This document shows positions 27,125 to 35,727 of a stretch of DNA of 64,000 nt, piece after piece. The DNA is taken from NCBI RefSeq assembly GCF_900108085.1, contig NZ_FNVR01000001.1, positions 124,712 through 188,711 of the forward strand, read 5' to 3'. Position 1 is the first letter of the stretch. Every line of letters begins with the position of its first letter. The DNA is from Algoriphagus boritolerans DSM 17298 = JCM 18970. GTDB lineage: Bacteria > Bacteroidota > Bacteroidia > Cytophagales > Cyclobacteriaceae. The position numbers were made by a program, and so were the translations under genes. Below the pieces are notes generated by a model, which was not told the origin of the DNA, did not search any database, and saw only the letters and a list, made by a program, of their open reading frames with translations.

Positions 27125-28175
27125 TAAAAAAAGGATGGAAGAATTCATTGCCTTCCCTTCCAGTACGGTAAGAGAGGCAATGGGGAGAATCGAAAAAAAC
27201 AAGAAGGGATTGTTGTTTGTAATCGACTCCGAGAAAAAGCTCATTGGTTCTTTAAGCGATGGTGATATCCGAAGGGGAATTTTAAATGGTGCCCAACTGG
27301 ATGAACCCATCCTCGCCTTGATGAACGCTCATCCATTCTTTATTTCCACACACGAACAAGGTTCAGTTGATTTGAGATTTTTTGAGGAAAAGGGTTTTAA
27401 AATGATTCCGGTGTGTGATCAGGAGGGAAAAATTTTACACTTGCTTTCTTCCGACCCCGAAAAAAGCTTTCCGCCTGTTGAAAATCCTGTCGTCCTTATG
27501 GTAGGAGGTAGAGGAATAAGACTGGAGCCACTGACTCAAAATATCCCTAAACCCCTGCTCAAAGTAGGGAATAAACCTATTCTCCAGACTATCCTGGAGC
27601 GACTGCATCTCTTTGGCTTCCGGAATATTTTCCTTTGCACCAATTACCTCTCTGACCATATCGAAGAGTTTTGCGGAGATGGATCTGAATTTGGTTTGAA
27701 CATCCGCTATTTCAAAGAAGAGATCAAACTGGGTACAATCGGCGCGGTCAAATATTTGCAAGATCAGTTGAATCTGCCTTTTCTGGTTATGAACGGAGAC
27801 CTGCTCACTTCCCTTAACTATAAGACAGTCCTGGATTTTCATGTGGAGCAACGGGCTGAGTTGACCATAGGAAGTGCTTCCTATTCGACTAAAGTTCCCT
27901 ATGGTGTGATCCAGACAGAAGGACATCAAGTGATATCTATTTTGGAAAAGCCCACTTATTCGTTTCGTATCAGTGGAGGAATTTACGCGTTGAGTCCCAA
28001 AGTTTTGGAACTTATCCCAAAGGGAACCTTCTACGATATCACCGATCTGATGGAGAGTCTGCTTCGAAAAAATCATCCTGTAGTGGCATTCCCAATCGAG
28101 GAATATTGGCTCGATATCGGGCAACACCAAGATTATGAAAAGGCAAATTTGGATTATAAGAATCTTTTTAATTGA
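27114..28175 (+). CDS. CBS-domain sugar nucleotidyltransferase (PtmE-like)
   Basis: A 353-residue fusion: an N-terminal CBS pair (about 1-118; VREAMGRIEKNKKGLLFVID, GSLSDGDIRRGIL) and a C-terminal sugar-1-phosphate nucleotidyltransferase (about 124-350) with VVLMVGGRGIRLEPLT, IPKPLLKVGNKPIL, LPFLVMNGDLLTSL and ILEKPTYSFRISGGIY. The architecture is that of PtmE, which in Campylobacter makes GDP-glucosamine for legionaminate; here the nucleotide used is inferred. CBS domains suggest allosteric control. It supplies the substrate of the dehydratase gene next to it. Confidence 0.85.
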   Translation: MLIDKKRMEEFIAFPSSTVREAMGRIEKNKKGLLFVIDSEKKLIGSLSDGDIRRGILNGAQLDEPILALMNAHPFFISTHEQGSVDLRFFEEKGFKMIPVCDQEGKILHLLSSDPEKSFPPVENPVVLMVGGRGIRLEPLTQNIPKPLLKVGNKPILQTILERLHLFGFRNIFLCTNYLSDHIEEFCGDGSEFGLNIRYFKEEIKLGTIGAVKYLQDQLNLPFLVMNGDLLTSLNYKTVLDFHVEQRAELTIGSASYSTKVPYGVIQTEGHQVISILEKPTYSFRISGGIYALSPKVLELIPKGTFYDITDLMESLLRKNHPVVAFPIEEYWLDIGQHQDYEKANLDYKNLFN

Positions 28176-28183
28176 AGAAAATA

Positions 28184-29176
28184 ATGAATTATACAGGTAA
28201 AAAAGTCCTAGTAACTGGAGCAGGTGGCTTTATAGGTAGCCACCTAACTGAAGAACTTGTAAAAGCAGGTGCTGATGTTACAGCCTTGGTACATTACAAC
28301 TCCAATTCGCATATCTCTAATTTAAGATTCCTTGAGAAAGACTTGCTAAACTCAATTCGTATAGTCTTTGGTGATATTCAAGATGGATTTTTGATGAATC
28401 AGCTATCCGAAGGAAAGGACATCGTATTTCATTTAGCAGCCTTGATCGGAATTCCCTATTCTTATGTGGCACCTTCAGCGTATGTGTCAGCAAATATTAC
28501 GGGTACGCTTAATATGCTGGAGGCTGCCCGCACACATAGAGTCGGTAAACTTTTGGTAACTTCCACCTCCGAAACGTACGGCACAGCCCTCTATACCCCT
28601 ATAGACGAAAAACATCCTATGCAGGGTCAATCTCCTTATTCTGCTACCAAAATTGGTGCAGATAAGATTGCCGAGAGTTATTTCCTTTCTTTTGGACTTC
28701 CTGTGTGCATTTTCAGGCCTTTTAATACCTTCGGTCCCAGACAATCCACACGGGCCGTTATCCCCACAATCATTTCCCAAGTTCTCAGTGATTCCCCGGA
28801 AATCCGCTTAGGTTCCTTAGATCCTGTGAGAGATATGCTCTATGTCAAAGACACTGCAAGGGGGTTTATGATGGCAGCCTCGGTTGATAATACTTCAGGG
28901 GAAGTGGTTAGTGTAGGAACAGGAAGAGGTGTGACGATAGGTGAAATAGTGGAAATGGTTCAAAAAATCTGTGGAACCAGCAAACCCGTCATCGAAGAAA
29001 ATCAAAGAATCCGTCCTGAAAAAAGCGAAGTGATGAAGCTTATTTGTGATTATTCCAAGGCTCAAAGTTTATTTGCCTGGGAACCTCAAATCTCACTTGA
29101 ACAGGGACTCTCTAATGCTGTGGAGTTTATGCGAGTCAACAAACCTGAAATCGACCCATCTGTTTATGCACTATAA
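28184..29176 (+). CDS. Nucleotide-sugar 4,6-dehydratase (LegB-like)
   Basis: An extended SDR of about 330 residues with KKVLVTGAGGFIGSHLTEEL, HLAALIGIPYSY, TSTSETYGTA, the YSATK catalytic pair and FRPFNTFGPRQSTRAVIPTI. The HLAALIGIPYSY and FGPRQSxRAVIPT segments are typical of LegB-type GDP/UDP-GlcNAc 4,6-dehydratases. It makes the 4-keto-6-deoxy intermediate that the LegC aminotransferase would use, but no such aminotransferase lies here. I took the ATG at 28184; a TTG at 28172 would overlap the previous stop and add four residues. It is the last gene before a strong bidirectional terminator. Confidence 0.85.
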   Translation: MNYTGKKVLVTGAGGFIGSHLTEELVKAGADVTALVHYNSNSHISNLRFLEKDLLNSIRIVFGDIQDGFLMNQLSEGKDIVFHLAALIGIPYSYVAPSAYVSANITGTLNMLEAARTHRVGKLLVTSTSETYGTALYTPIDEKHPMQGQSPYSATKIGADKIAESYFLSFGLPVCIFRPFNTFGPRQSTRAVIPTIISQVLSDSPEIRLGSLDPVRDMLYVKDTARGFMMAASVDNTSGEVVSVGTGRGVTIGEIVEMVQKICGTSKPVIEENQRIRPEKSEVMKLICDYSKAQSLFAWEPQISLEQGLSNAVEFMRVNKPEIDPSVYAL

Positions 29177-29269
29177 TTTCCCTTCCGGGGATAAATTCTT
29201 TTCAACTTTTGACCCCGTTTTTATAAACATAACCTATTTATAATCAATATTTTATGATTTTTATGGACA

Positions 29270-29311
29270 AAAAAAGGACTGCTACATACATGAATGTAGT
29301 AGCCCTTTTTG
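29270..29311. terminator. Bidirectional intrinsic terminator between convergent operons
   Basis: AAAAAGG-A-CT then the perfect arms CTACAT (29282-29287) and ATGTAG (29294-29299), followed by AG-C-CCTTTTT. The A-run on one side and the T-run on the other let it work on both strands, serving the nonulosonate cassette (+) and the SxtJ-containing operon (-). Confidence 0.85.
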
Positions 29312-29330
29312 TTTTTTATTCCCGCTTCCC

Positions 29331-29385
29331 TCTTAACAACTAGTCAATTCAACTATTAAATAGTTTGCACTGCTAAACCCTTAAC
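29331..29385 (+). repeat. Dispersed intergenic motif (AACAAnTAGTCAA type)
   Basis: AACAACTAGTCAATTCAAC followed by TATTAAATAGTT and, further on, ACCCTTAAC. Close variants occur at about 44499-44560 and 49911-49940, in gaps between genes only. No coding potential. The function is unknown. Confidence 0.5.
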
Positions 29386-29394
29386 TTCAAAAAT

Positions 29395-29763
29395 CTACCA
29401 TGGATTTTCCAAATCCGCAGCACTATACTTTTTATTGATTACTTGATAAGCTGAGTCATTCGGCTTCTTTAATAGAAACGAGTCTTTCTTGGCAAATAAG
29501 GAAGCCAAAAAGGCAATTGGGGTGAGAAATAAAAAGAAGATCACGCCCAATAAGATATTGGGCACGATCAGACCTAGTAAATAGGTAAGTTTAAACCAAA
29601 CCCATTCTACATTCTTGCTGATCCAGGTAGAAAGGATACTCAAGAGTCCCAGTCCAAAGGCCAAATAAAGAACCCAGCGCAAATCAAAAATAAAATAGAC
29701 CAACACCAGACAGGTACAAATGACCAAGACTGTTTGTGTAGGATTACTTTTTAAAGGTTTCAT
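29395..29763 (-). CDS. SxtJ-like membrane protein
   Basis: A 122-residue protein with three predicted membrane helices (about 11-45 as a hairpin, then 62-88) and a polar C-terminus ending NKKYSAADLENPW. The region TWISKNVEWVWFKLTYLLGL followed by VPNILLGVIFFLFLTPI matches my memory of the SxtJ family, named from saxitoxin clusters and common beside carbamoyltransferase genes in polysaccharide loci. Function is unknown. It is the last gene of the minus-strand operon, 12 bp after the DUF5989-like gene. Confidence 0.75.
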   Translation of the reverse strand: MKPLKSNPTQTVLVICTCLVLVYFIFDLRWVLYLAFGLGLLSILSTWISKNVEWVWFKLTYLLGLIVPNILLGVIFFLFLTPIAFLASLFAKKDSFLLKKPNDSAYQVINKKYSAADLENPW

Positions 29764-29775
29764 GGGTAGCTTAAA

Positions 29776-29925
29776 TTAAAATAAGGTGTAGATAAACGGT
29801 GCTAATGCACTTCCTCCACCAAAAATAATCAGGACTCCCAACAGCAACAGAATAAAGATCACAGGAGCAAGCCAAAACTTTTTCCTTTCTTTTATAAATG
29901 ACCAGAGATCTTTGAGAAAATCCAT
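29776..29925 (-). CDS. DUF5989-like small membrane protein (SxtK-like)
   Basis: A 49-residue reading frame: MDFLKDLWSFIKERKKFWLA, then a single membrane helix PVIFILLLLGVLIIFGGG and a short tail SALAPFIYTLF. The amphipathic start, charged ERKK patch and glycine-rich helix end match the small DUF5989-type proteins that accompany SxtJ. It starts 1 bp beyond the stop of the SGNH hydrolase gene and ends 12 bp before the SxtJ-like gene, so it is clearly part of the operon. Its role is unknown; it could anchor or scaffold the larger membrane partner. Confidence 0.8.
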   Translation of the reverse strand: MDFLKDLWSFIKERKKFWLAPVIFILLLLGVLIIFGGGSALAPFIYTLF

Positions 29926-29926
29926 A

Positions 29927-31084
29927 TTAATCAGTTTTAAAATTTGATACTATCGAAGCCGTAATCAATTCGGCACTTTTACTAATTCCACCCTTATTAA
30001 AATGACAATCGTCATAGAAATAATCAGAAGTTTTGGGGATTTCTTTTTCGAGATCCAACACTGCAATGTTTTGCTCCTCCGCAATACCAAGTAAAATCCC
30101 ATTAATCTGCCCCAATGCCATGGCTAACTTTGATTCAGGATACCTGACATTTCCCACACCGACCATCCAATGATTGGATTTAAGAAACTCGTCTGAAATA
30201 TCACCCCAAGTATGGGTTTGTGTCAGTAGGAGCATATCCGTGTCCTGAGCCTTTAATATTCCCACAAAACTTAAAATATTCCTTCTGAATATCCCAAAAT
30301 CCGCTTCAGGAAGTTCCTCCACCAAAGGCAATTCCATTACATCTTTTACCTTTTCGGTATAATTTGTTTTTAGAAAAATAGAAGTCCGGGCATCTGGTTT
30401 TTCTTGATTGAGTACGTTGATTAATCTCCTAAACAATTGGAAATTGCTCAGGAAAAACTTTAAACTTTTAAGCGTCGAGGTTTTTTCCGAAGCACTGCTG
30501 ATTGGAAAATGTAAATAATCATATCCCCCAAAAAGTCGGTTTAAGTCATTTATTCCCGGAAATAAAACAACCAAGTCAGGTTGTAAGTGTGTAATACGAT
30601 GTGCTAACATCGCCAGATGATCCGGACTGCCATCACCTGATTTTCCTGCATTGTAAACCTTAACTGTTTTAGGTTTTAAAGAGTCTTGGAGTGCCTCCTG
30701 AACTTTTCTTTCCAGGCCCCAAGAATCATCGATTAATAAATTCTCAGTTGTGCTTCCACCCACTATGAAAATCCTATACTCTTCCTTTGGCTTGGGTTGA
30801 ATAATAGAATCGCCTCTAAACCCCATATTGTTGGTGGTAAACACTACCACCGAATCCATATCAGGAAGTCTCTGCTCGATTTCAAAGGTGAATTTGGAAT
30901 TGGGCTTAAACTGAGACTCTATGTAATTTGACTGCGTTTGATCCGGATTCTTATACCTTTCAAAAGGATCAGCTACAGGAGCTAACCATGTAAGAACAAG
31001 TTCTACTATAATCAACATTATCAAAATAGTCGGTAGTGTAATCAAGAAAAGAGACCGAATATCTTCCTTATTTACAAGTGACAT
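29927..31084 (-). CDS. Membrane-anchored SGNH/GDSL hydrolase
   Basis: A 385-residue protein with an N-terminal membrane helix (about 12-34) and an extracytoplasmic SGNH domain. Block I is IFIVGGSTTEN with the nucleophilic Ser (about 110), a glycine block lies in NAGKSGDGSPDH, block III is VVLFPGINDLNR with the Asn, and the C-terminal Asp-His pair is in YFYDDCHFNKGG. Such enzymes transfer or remove acyl groups on surface glycans. Its gene lies 1 bp from both neighbours, between the carbamoyltransferase and the DUF5989-like gene, so a role on the same glycan or its carbamoyl/acyl groups is inferred. Confidence 0.82.
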   Translation of the reverse strand: MSLVNKEDIRSLFLITLPTILIMLIIVELVLTWLAPVADPFERYKNPDQTQSNYIESQFKPNSKFTFEIEQRLPDMDSVVVFTTNNMGFRGDSIIQPKPKEEYRIFIVGGSTTENLLIDDSWGLERKVQEALQDSLKPKTVKVYNAGKSGDGSPDHLAMLAHRITHLQPDLVVLFPGINDLNRLFGGYDYLHFPISSASEKTSTLKSLKFFLSNFQLFRRLINVLNQEKPDARTSIFLKTNYTEKVKDVMELPLVEELPEADFGIFRRNILSFVGILKAQDTDMLLLTQTHTWGDISDEFLKSNHWMVGVGNVRYPESKLAMALGQINGILLGIAEEQNIAVLDLEKEIPKTSDYFYDDCHFNKGGISKSAELITASIVSNFKTD

Positions 31085-31085
31085 T

Positions 31086-32963
31086 TTAGTCCATTTTGAA
31101 ATTTACAACCCATTTTTCTCGATTTTCCCAATCTGGCTGCTCTTGCTTCATAAAAACAAAATTATTGATGACTAATACGTCCATTTCTGTGCTCATAAAG
31201 CAGCGGTAGGCATCATGTGGAGTACAGACGATAGGCTCTCCTCTCACGTTGAAACTGGTGTTGACGACCAATCCAAATCCGGTCTGTCGCTGAAATTCCT
31301 TAATCAATGCATGATACCTTGGGTTGGTTTCTTTATGGACAGTTTGAATTCTGGCAGAAAAATCAAGGTGAGTTACGGACTGAATATCACTCCGCTCATG
31401 GTAAAGCTTTTCCCATAGCCCTAAATCGTGATAATCAGTAGGCAAGATAGTCCTTCGGGATTCCTTCACAGGGGAAACCAACAACATATAAGGTGAAGGT
31501 TGGTCCAAATCAAAATAATTGCCTACTTCCTCCGCCAAAACGGACGGGGCAAAAGGCCGGAATCCCTCTCGGTATTTGATTTTTAAATTGAGCCTTTTTT
31601 GCATTTCGGGGTTTCTGGCATCCCCCAGAATACTCCTGTTTCCCAAGGCACGGGGTCCAAATTCCATTCTTCCCTGAAACCATCCCACTACCTGACCTTT
31701 TGCCAGTTCACCTGCAACCAACTCATTCATCTTATTGAGATCGGTAAAGTGATGGTAGACAGCTTTCACCTTTCGGATGACTTGAAGCACTTCTTTGTCA
31801 GAATAAGAAGGACCTAAATATGAACCTTCCATAGAATCCGGACGGGTGACTTTTCTTTCTTCTTTCGAAAAATACAAATGATAAGCTGCCAACGCTGCAC
31901 CCAATGCCCCCCCCGCATCACCTGCGGCGGGTTGAATGTAAATCTCATCAAAAATACCGGCTTCCTGAAGCTTTCCATTGGCTACACAGTTGAGGGCTAC
32001 TCCACCCGCCATGCAAAGATTCTTGGAACCTGTAAGTTTTTTGGCTTCCAATGCCATTTTTAGGACGATTTCCTCTGTCACTCGTTGGATGGCAAGGGCA
32101 AGATTGCAGTGGTGCTGCTGGAGCTCATCTTCAGAATCCCTTCGATCAAAACCAAATAGGGCTTTCCATTTATCATCCTTGACCATCCGAAGCCCGGTAG
32201 CATAGTTGAAATAACTTTGATCTAGCCAAATGGAGCCATCATCAAAGATTTTAATTAAATTTTCTTTGATGAGCCTTTCAAAATTCAAAGTTTCCTTAGC
32301 CTCAGGATTTCCATAAGGGGCCAAGCCCATTAATTTATATTCTCCGGAATTGACCATGAAACCCAGAAAATAGGTGAAAGCGCTGTAAAGTAATCCGACC
32401 GAGTGTGGGAAATTTAACTCCTTGAGTACTTTTATCGATGAACCTTTTCCATGACTGATCGAAGCCGTGCTCCATTCACCCACGCCGTCAATGGTTAAAA
32501 TTGCCGATTCCTTAAAAGGAGAGGGATAATAGGCACTTGCACTGTGAGAAAGATGATGCTCAGGGAAAAGTAACTTTAGATTTCTAATGCTGTAAGGCTC
32601 AATTTCTCTGAGTCCTTCGCGAATGATTTTCTTAAAAAACATTTTTTCATTTAACCATACCGGCATTGCCTTGGCAAATGAAAGAAATCCTTTGGGAGAA
32701 AACTTATAGTAGGTTTCTAACAACCGCTCGAATTTAAGTAGTGGTTTATCATAAAAAACTACTGCATCCAGCTCATCAATGCTGAAACCAGATTCATCAA
32801 GGCAGTATCGAATTGCCCCTAAAGGAAAGTCAGGGGTATGCTTGTCTCGGGTAAACCGTTCTTCCTGAGCTGCTGCAATGATCTTCCCATCCTCGATGAT
32901 CGCTGCGGCTGAATCATGGTAAAAGGCCGAAATCCCCAATATTTTTCTTGATGTATTAGCCAT
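31086..32963 (-). CDS. Carbamoyltransferase (NodU/TobZ/CmcH family)
   Basis: A 625-residue enzyme that makes carbamoyl-adenylate from carbamoyl phosphate and ATP and transfers the carbamoyl group to a hydroxyl. The N-terminal Kae1-like domain begins KILGISAFYHDSAAAI, with FPEHHLSHSASAYYPSPF giving the His metal/ligand motif and ILTIDGVGEWSTASI the nucleotide site; CMAGGVALNCVANGKL follows near residue 315. The C-terminal carbamoyl-transfer domain has GWFQGRMEFGPRALGNRSIL and FRPFAPSVLAEE, ending VVNTSFNVRGEPIVCTP. All motifs are intact. Its substrate is probably a sugar of the surface glycan (inference). Confidence 0.9.
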   Translation of the reverse strand: MANTSRKILGISAFYHDSAAAIIEDGKIIAAAQEERFTRDKHTPDFPLGAIRYCLDESGFSIDELDAVVFYDKPLLKFERLLETYYKFSPKGFLSFAKAMPVWLNEKMFFKKIIREGLREIEPYSIRNLKLLFPEHHLSHSASAYYPSPFKESAILTIDGVGEWSTASISHGKGSSIKVLKELNFPHSVGLLYSAFTYFLGFMVNSGEYKLMGLAPYGNPEAKETLNFERLIKENLIKIFDDGSIWLDQSYFNYATGLRMVKDDKWKALFGFDRRDSEDELQQHHCNLALAIQRVTEEIVLKMALEAKKLTGSKNLCMAGGVALNCVANGKLQEAGIFDEIYIQPAAGDAGGALGAALAAYHLYFSKEERKVTRPDSMEGSYLGPSYSDKEVLQVIRKVKAVYHHFTDLNKMNELVAGELAKGQVVGWFQGRMEFGPRALGNRSILGDARNPEMQKRLNLKIKYREGFRPFAPSVLAEEVGNYFDLDQPSPYMLLVSPVKESRRTILPTDYHDLGLWEKLYHERSDIQSVTHLDFSARIQTVHKETNPRYHALIKEFQRQTGFGLVVNTSFNVRGEPIVCTPHDAYRCFMSTEMDVLVINNFVFMKQEQPDWENREKWVVNFKMD

Positions 32964-32985
32964 AGTAGAATGTTACAAAAAGGGC

Positions 32986-33660
32986 TTAGGCTTTTTGATT
33001 GTTCATCTGTGTTAATTGCTCCAATGTATCTACCGTAAACCATTTGTCTGGTAATACAGAAGAACTGAAGAGTTGGCGTTTTTGGATTAGTTGTGACCAT
33101 AAGTCTCCAAAGTCTTCGACCGGTTCAATCAGTTGGTTGACTTTGGCCGGGTTCAAAACCTGAATTCCTGAACAATAGGTAGGAGCGGGATCATTTCTGT
33201 CCAGCTTTGAAACCAAATTATCTATATGATGAATAAAATCACCCACCAGCCCTTCCAGGGGAATTACAGGTACTACCATGCAGGCAGGTTGTCCTAGTCT
33301 TTCATATTCACCTAGGATCAGCTCAATGTTCAGGTCAGTAACATTGTCTGAGGTTAAGACCAAAACAGGTTCATCTACTTTTTTCATCAGAGTATTAAAA
33401 ATCCACCAGGAATTGCCCTTGCCTTCCGTGTTGAACACAGAGTGAACACCCAGCTCTATGACGTGCTTCGCTAGCTCAGCCCCTTTGTAGCCCACCGTGA
33501 TATGGAGGTGTGGGATATGAGGTAAAAGTTTCTGAATTCCATGGGCAATTAACGTAGAACCCCATAATGGAGCCATAGGCTTAGGAATGATATGGGTGAG
33601 GGGAGCCATTCTTGTCCCCCGACCTGCAGCCATGATTAGTGCATGATTTAATTTGCCCAT
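32986..33660 (-). CDS. Sugar-phosphate nucleotidyltransferase
   Basis: A 224-residue NTP_transferase-fold protein. The signature is HALIMAAGRGTRMAPLTHII followed by PKPMAPLWGSTLI; VLVLTSDNVTDLN holds the metal-binding Asp. It lacks the C-terminal beta-helix of GlmU/RmlA-type long forms. It should activate a sugar-1-phosphate for the carbamoyl/SGNH module. The genes on either side, a dehydratase upstream and the carbamoyltransferase downstream, give the likely pathway. The base donor (CTP, UTP or GTP) cannot be read. Confidence 0.8.
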   Translation of the reverse strand: MGKLNHALIMAAGRGTRMAPLTHIIPKPMAPLWGSTLIAHGIQKLLPHIPHLHITVGYKGAELAKHVIELGVHSVFNTEGKGNSWWIFNTLMKKVDEPVLVLTSDNVTDLNIELILGEYERLGQPACMVVPVIPLEGLVGDFIHHIDNLVSKLDRNDPAPTYCSGIQVLNPAKVNQLIEPVEDFGDLWSQLIQKRQLFSSSVLPDKWFTVDTLEQLTQMNNQKA

Positions 33661-33667
33661 CCGGATA

Positions 33668-34618
33668 TTATCTTTCTTCGATTGGAGGATTGTTGATGAT
33701 AGACAGGATTTCTTCCCTGCTTAATCTATCCGTATTGGCCGACGAAAGCCCAAATGGAATTGGATTTACCACCTTATTATTGAAGGAAATGAGATAATGC
33801 TTGATTCCTCCCAATTGTAATTCTTCGGTGTAAGGAAGCTCCAGGTCTCCAATGAGAAACTCATCTTCTCGCTCTCCCGGCCGACCTTCTATTTTTTCCC
33901 ATTTACCACCCCGCTCTTCGATCCAGGTTTGAAGAATATCTTCAATTTGAGCCGCTTTCATATACCTTGAAAGTACCTTTCCTTTGACCAGATCAATATT
34001 GTCCATGGCTGTGATAACCAATTGAACCGCCTCGTCTACGCTGAAGAAAAATCTTCTCATTTCAGGACCCGTTGTTCCAATAATTCCTGTCTCTTCATGC
34101 ATTTTTTTCCAAATAGGCAATACAGACCCTGTGGACCAAGCTACGTTTCCATACCTTACAGCAGTGAATTTCGTGCTGGTCTTGCCATCCATGGCACAAA
34201 ATATACGTTCCATTATACTCTTGGACATCCCGTAAATGTTACGAACCGGAGGGGCCGCTTTATCAGTGGAAATACCAACCACTGTAGTAATTTCCCGTTC
34301 TACTGCAACCCGAGCTACATTCTGAGATCCCAAGACGTTCACGTCCACGCATTCCATCGGATATTTTTCGGCTAGGTCAACAAATTTTGTGGCAGCTGCA
34401 TGGATAACAATATCCGGCTTGAATTCAACAAAAACGTCCCGCACCGACTCAATATTCGTAATATCTAGCGGGGCTACTTGACATCCCGTATATTTGGAGG
34501 CAAAAAGGTTCTGCTTGTTGTTTCGTCCGGTCAAAATCACGCGGTACTCGTTCTTTAGCTTCAGAGCCAGATTCCTGCCTAAAAATCCCGTGCCACCAGT
34601 TATCAAAATTGTTTTCAT
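33668..34618 (-). CDS. UDP-GlcNAc 4,6-dehydratase-like SDR (CapD/PseB type)
   Basis: A 316-residue extended SDR with TILITGGTGFLGRNLALKLK (NAD-binding), IVIHAAATKFVDLAEKYP, VGISTDKAAPPVRNIYGMSK (the ST-DKAA-P and Y-xxx-K core of the CapD/PseB group) and FTAVRYGNVAWSTGSVLP. This is the short form without the FlaA1/CapD membrane domain. It should convert a nucleotide-HexNAc to a 4-keto-6-deoxy sugar, possibly with C5 inversion. It is the first gene of the minus-strand module and is divergent from the methyltransferase gene. Confidence 0.83.
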   Translation of the reverse strand: MKTILITGGTGFLGRNLALKLKNEYRVILTGRNNKQNLFASKYTGCQVAPLDITNIESVRDVFVEFKPDIVIHAAATKFVDLAEKYPMECVDVNVLGSQNVARVAVEREITTVVGISTDKAAPPVRNIYGMSKSIMERIFCAMDGKTSTKFTAVRYGNVAWSTGSVLPIWKKMHEETGIIGTTGPEMRRFFFSVDEAVQLVITAMDNIDLVKGKVLSRYMKAAQIEDILQTWIEERGGKWEKIEGRPGEREDEFLIGDLELPYTEELQLGGIKHYLISFNNKVVNPIPFGLSSANTDRLSREEILSIINNPPIEER

Positions 34619-34742
34619 CTAAGAATTTATTTTATAATATTTCTACTGCAAATCTAATCAATCATAGCAATTATAGACCCCTTCCACCGTATTTATTCAT
34701 ATTTACCAAAAAGTCAAACTATATTTAACCTAACTCCGAATC

Positions 34743-35606
34743 ATGTATAAATCAGCGAAAATTAAATTTAAAACATTAATTATGAGTGTTTTAAGTAATA
34801 ATGTTATATGGAATTTTTTACATCCATTAGCTGAAGTTTTTGCAGATCTCTATCAAAACGAATTAAAAGAGCGCAATCAAAAATACCAAGAAGATTTCAA
34901 ACAAAAATATCTTTACCTCCTGTCAAATGGGGTGAGAAGAGGGCCTTTTAAAGGTCTTAAATACCCATTTCTCTCTTCGATCTATTCTGCTTTTTATCCT
35001 AAAGTTCTGGGCTATTATGAAATGGAACTTCATCCCATTTTGGATAAATTAAAAAGTAAAAAATTCAATTCTATCCTCGATATCGGATGTGCAGAAGGGT
35101 ACTATGCTGTGGGATTGGCTAAGATGTTCCCAAATTCAAAGATTGTTGCCTACGACATAGATCCTTTGGCGAGGCAAAGAACCCAAGAAATGGCTTCCGC
35201 AAACCAAATCAGGGTTGGAGATCGGTTTGAGTTAAAGGAATACTGCACTGCCAATGATCTGCTTGGACTTGACCCTACTTCAAGACATCTGATTTTTTCA
35301 GATTGTGAGGGTTTTGAAGGTGAACTGTTCAGCGTGGAGGTGATTTCGCATCTCTCCAAATCTGACTTTATCATCGAAGTGCATGATTTTGAAATACCCG
35401 GTCTCTGTGATCGGCTGTATGCCGGATTTTCTGCCACACACCTGGTTGAGCTTATAAAAAGTATCGATGACCTTTATAGGTATCGATACATTGAAGATCC
35501 TGAACTACTAAGTTTGAACTTGACAGATCAAATTCAACTTTTAGCCGAAAAAAGACCCGCCCAGATGGAATGGTTGTACTGCACATCACTACCTTTAGGT
35601 ATCTAA
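34743..35606 (+). CDS. SAM-dependent methyltransferase
   Basis: A 287-residue protein. Motif I is SILDIGCAEGYYAVGLAKMF (about 111-130), the acidic post-I strand is KIVAYDID, and a motif-IV-like HLIFSDCEGFEGELF follows. About 100 residues precede the core domain, with a charged N-terminus but no clear membrane helix. The isolated position between the carbamoyltransferase module and the adhesin suggests a role in surface-glycan methylation, but nothing in the sequence proves the substrate. An in-frame ATG at 34782 is an alternative start. Confidence 0.72.
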   Translation: MYKSAKIKFKTLIMSVLSNNVIWNFLHPLAEVFADLYQNELKERNQKYQEDFKQKYLYLLSNGVRRGPFKGLKYPFLSSIYSAFYPKVLGYYEMELHPILDKLKSKKFNSILDIGCAEGYYAVGLAKMFPNSKIVAYDIDPLARQRTQEMASANQIRVGDRFELKEYCTANDLLGLDPTSRHLIFSDCEGFEGELFSVEVISHLSKSDFIIEVHDFEIPGLCDRLYAGFSATHLVELIKSIDDLYRYRYIEDPELLSLNLTDQIQLLAEKRPAQMEWLYCTSLPLGI

Positions 35607-35727
35607 AATTCCACTTTGAGCTGAATGCCTTCAAAATGGTTCTATTTTTGATACATTTTATTGTTGATTAATTTGAAGAATGTGCTAAAACTATTCTTTG
35701 CAACTGACAGACAGTAGGTTATAATAC

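Noticed and set aside
27435..28130. 231-codon open frame on the minus strand
   Set aside because: It lies wholly inside the PtmE-like gene, whose protein has clear nucleotidyltransferase motifs; the minus-strand product shows no recognisable domain.
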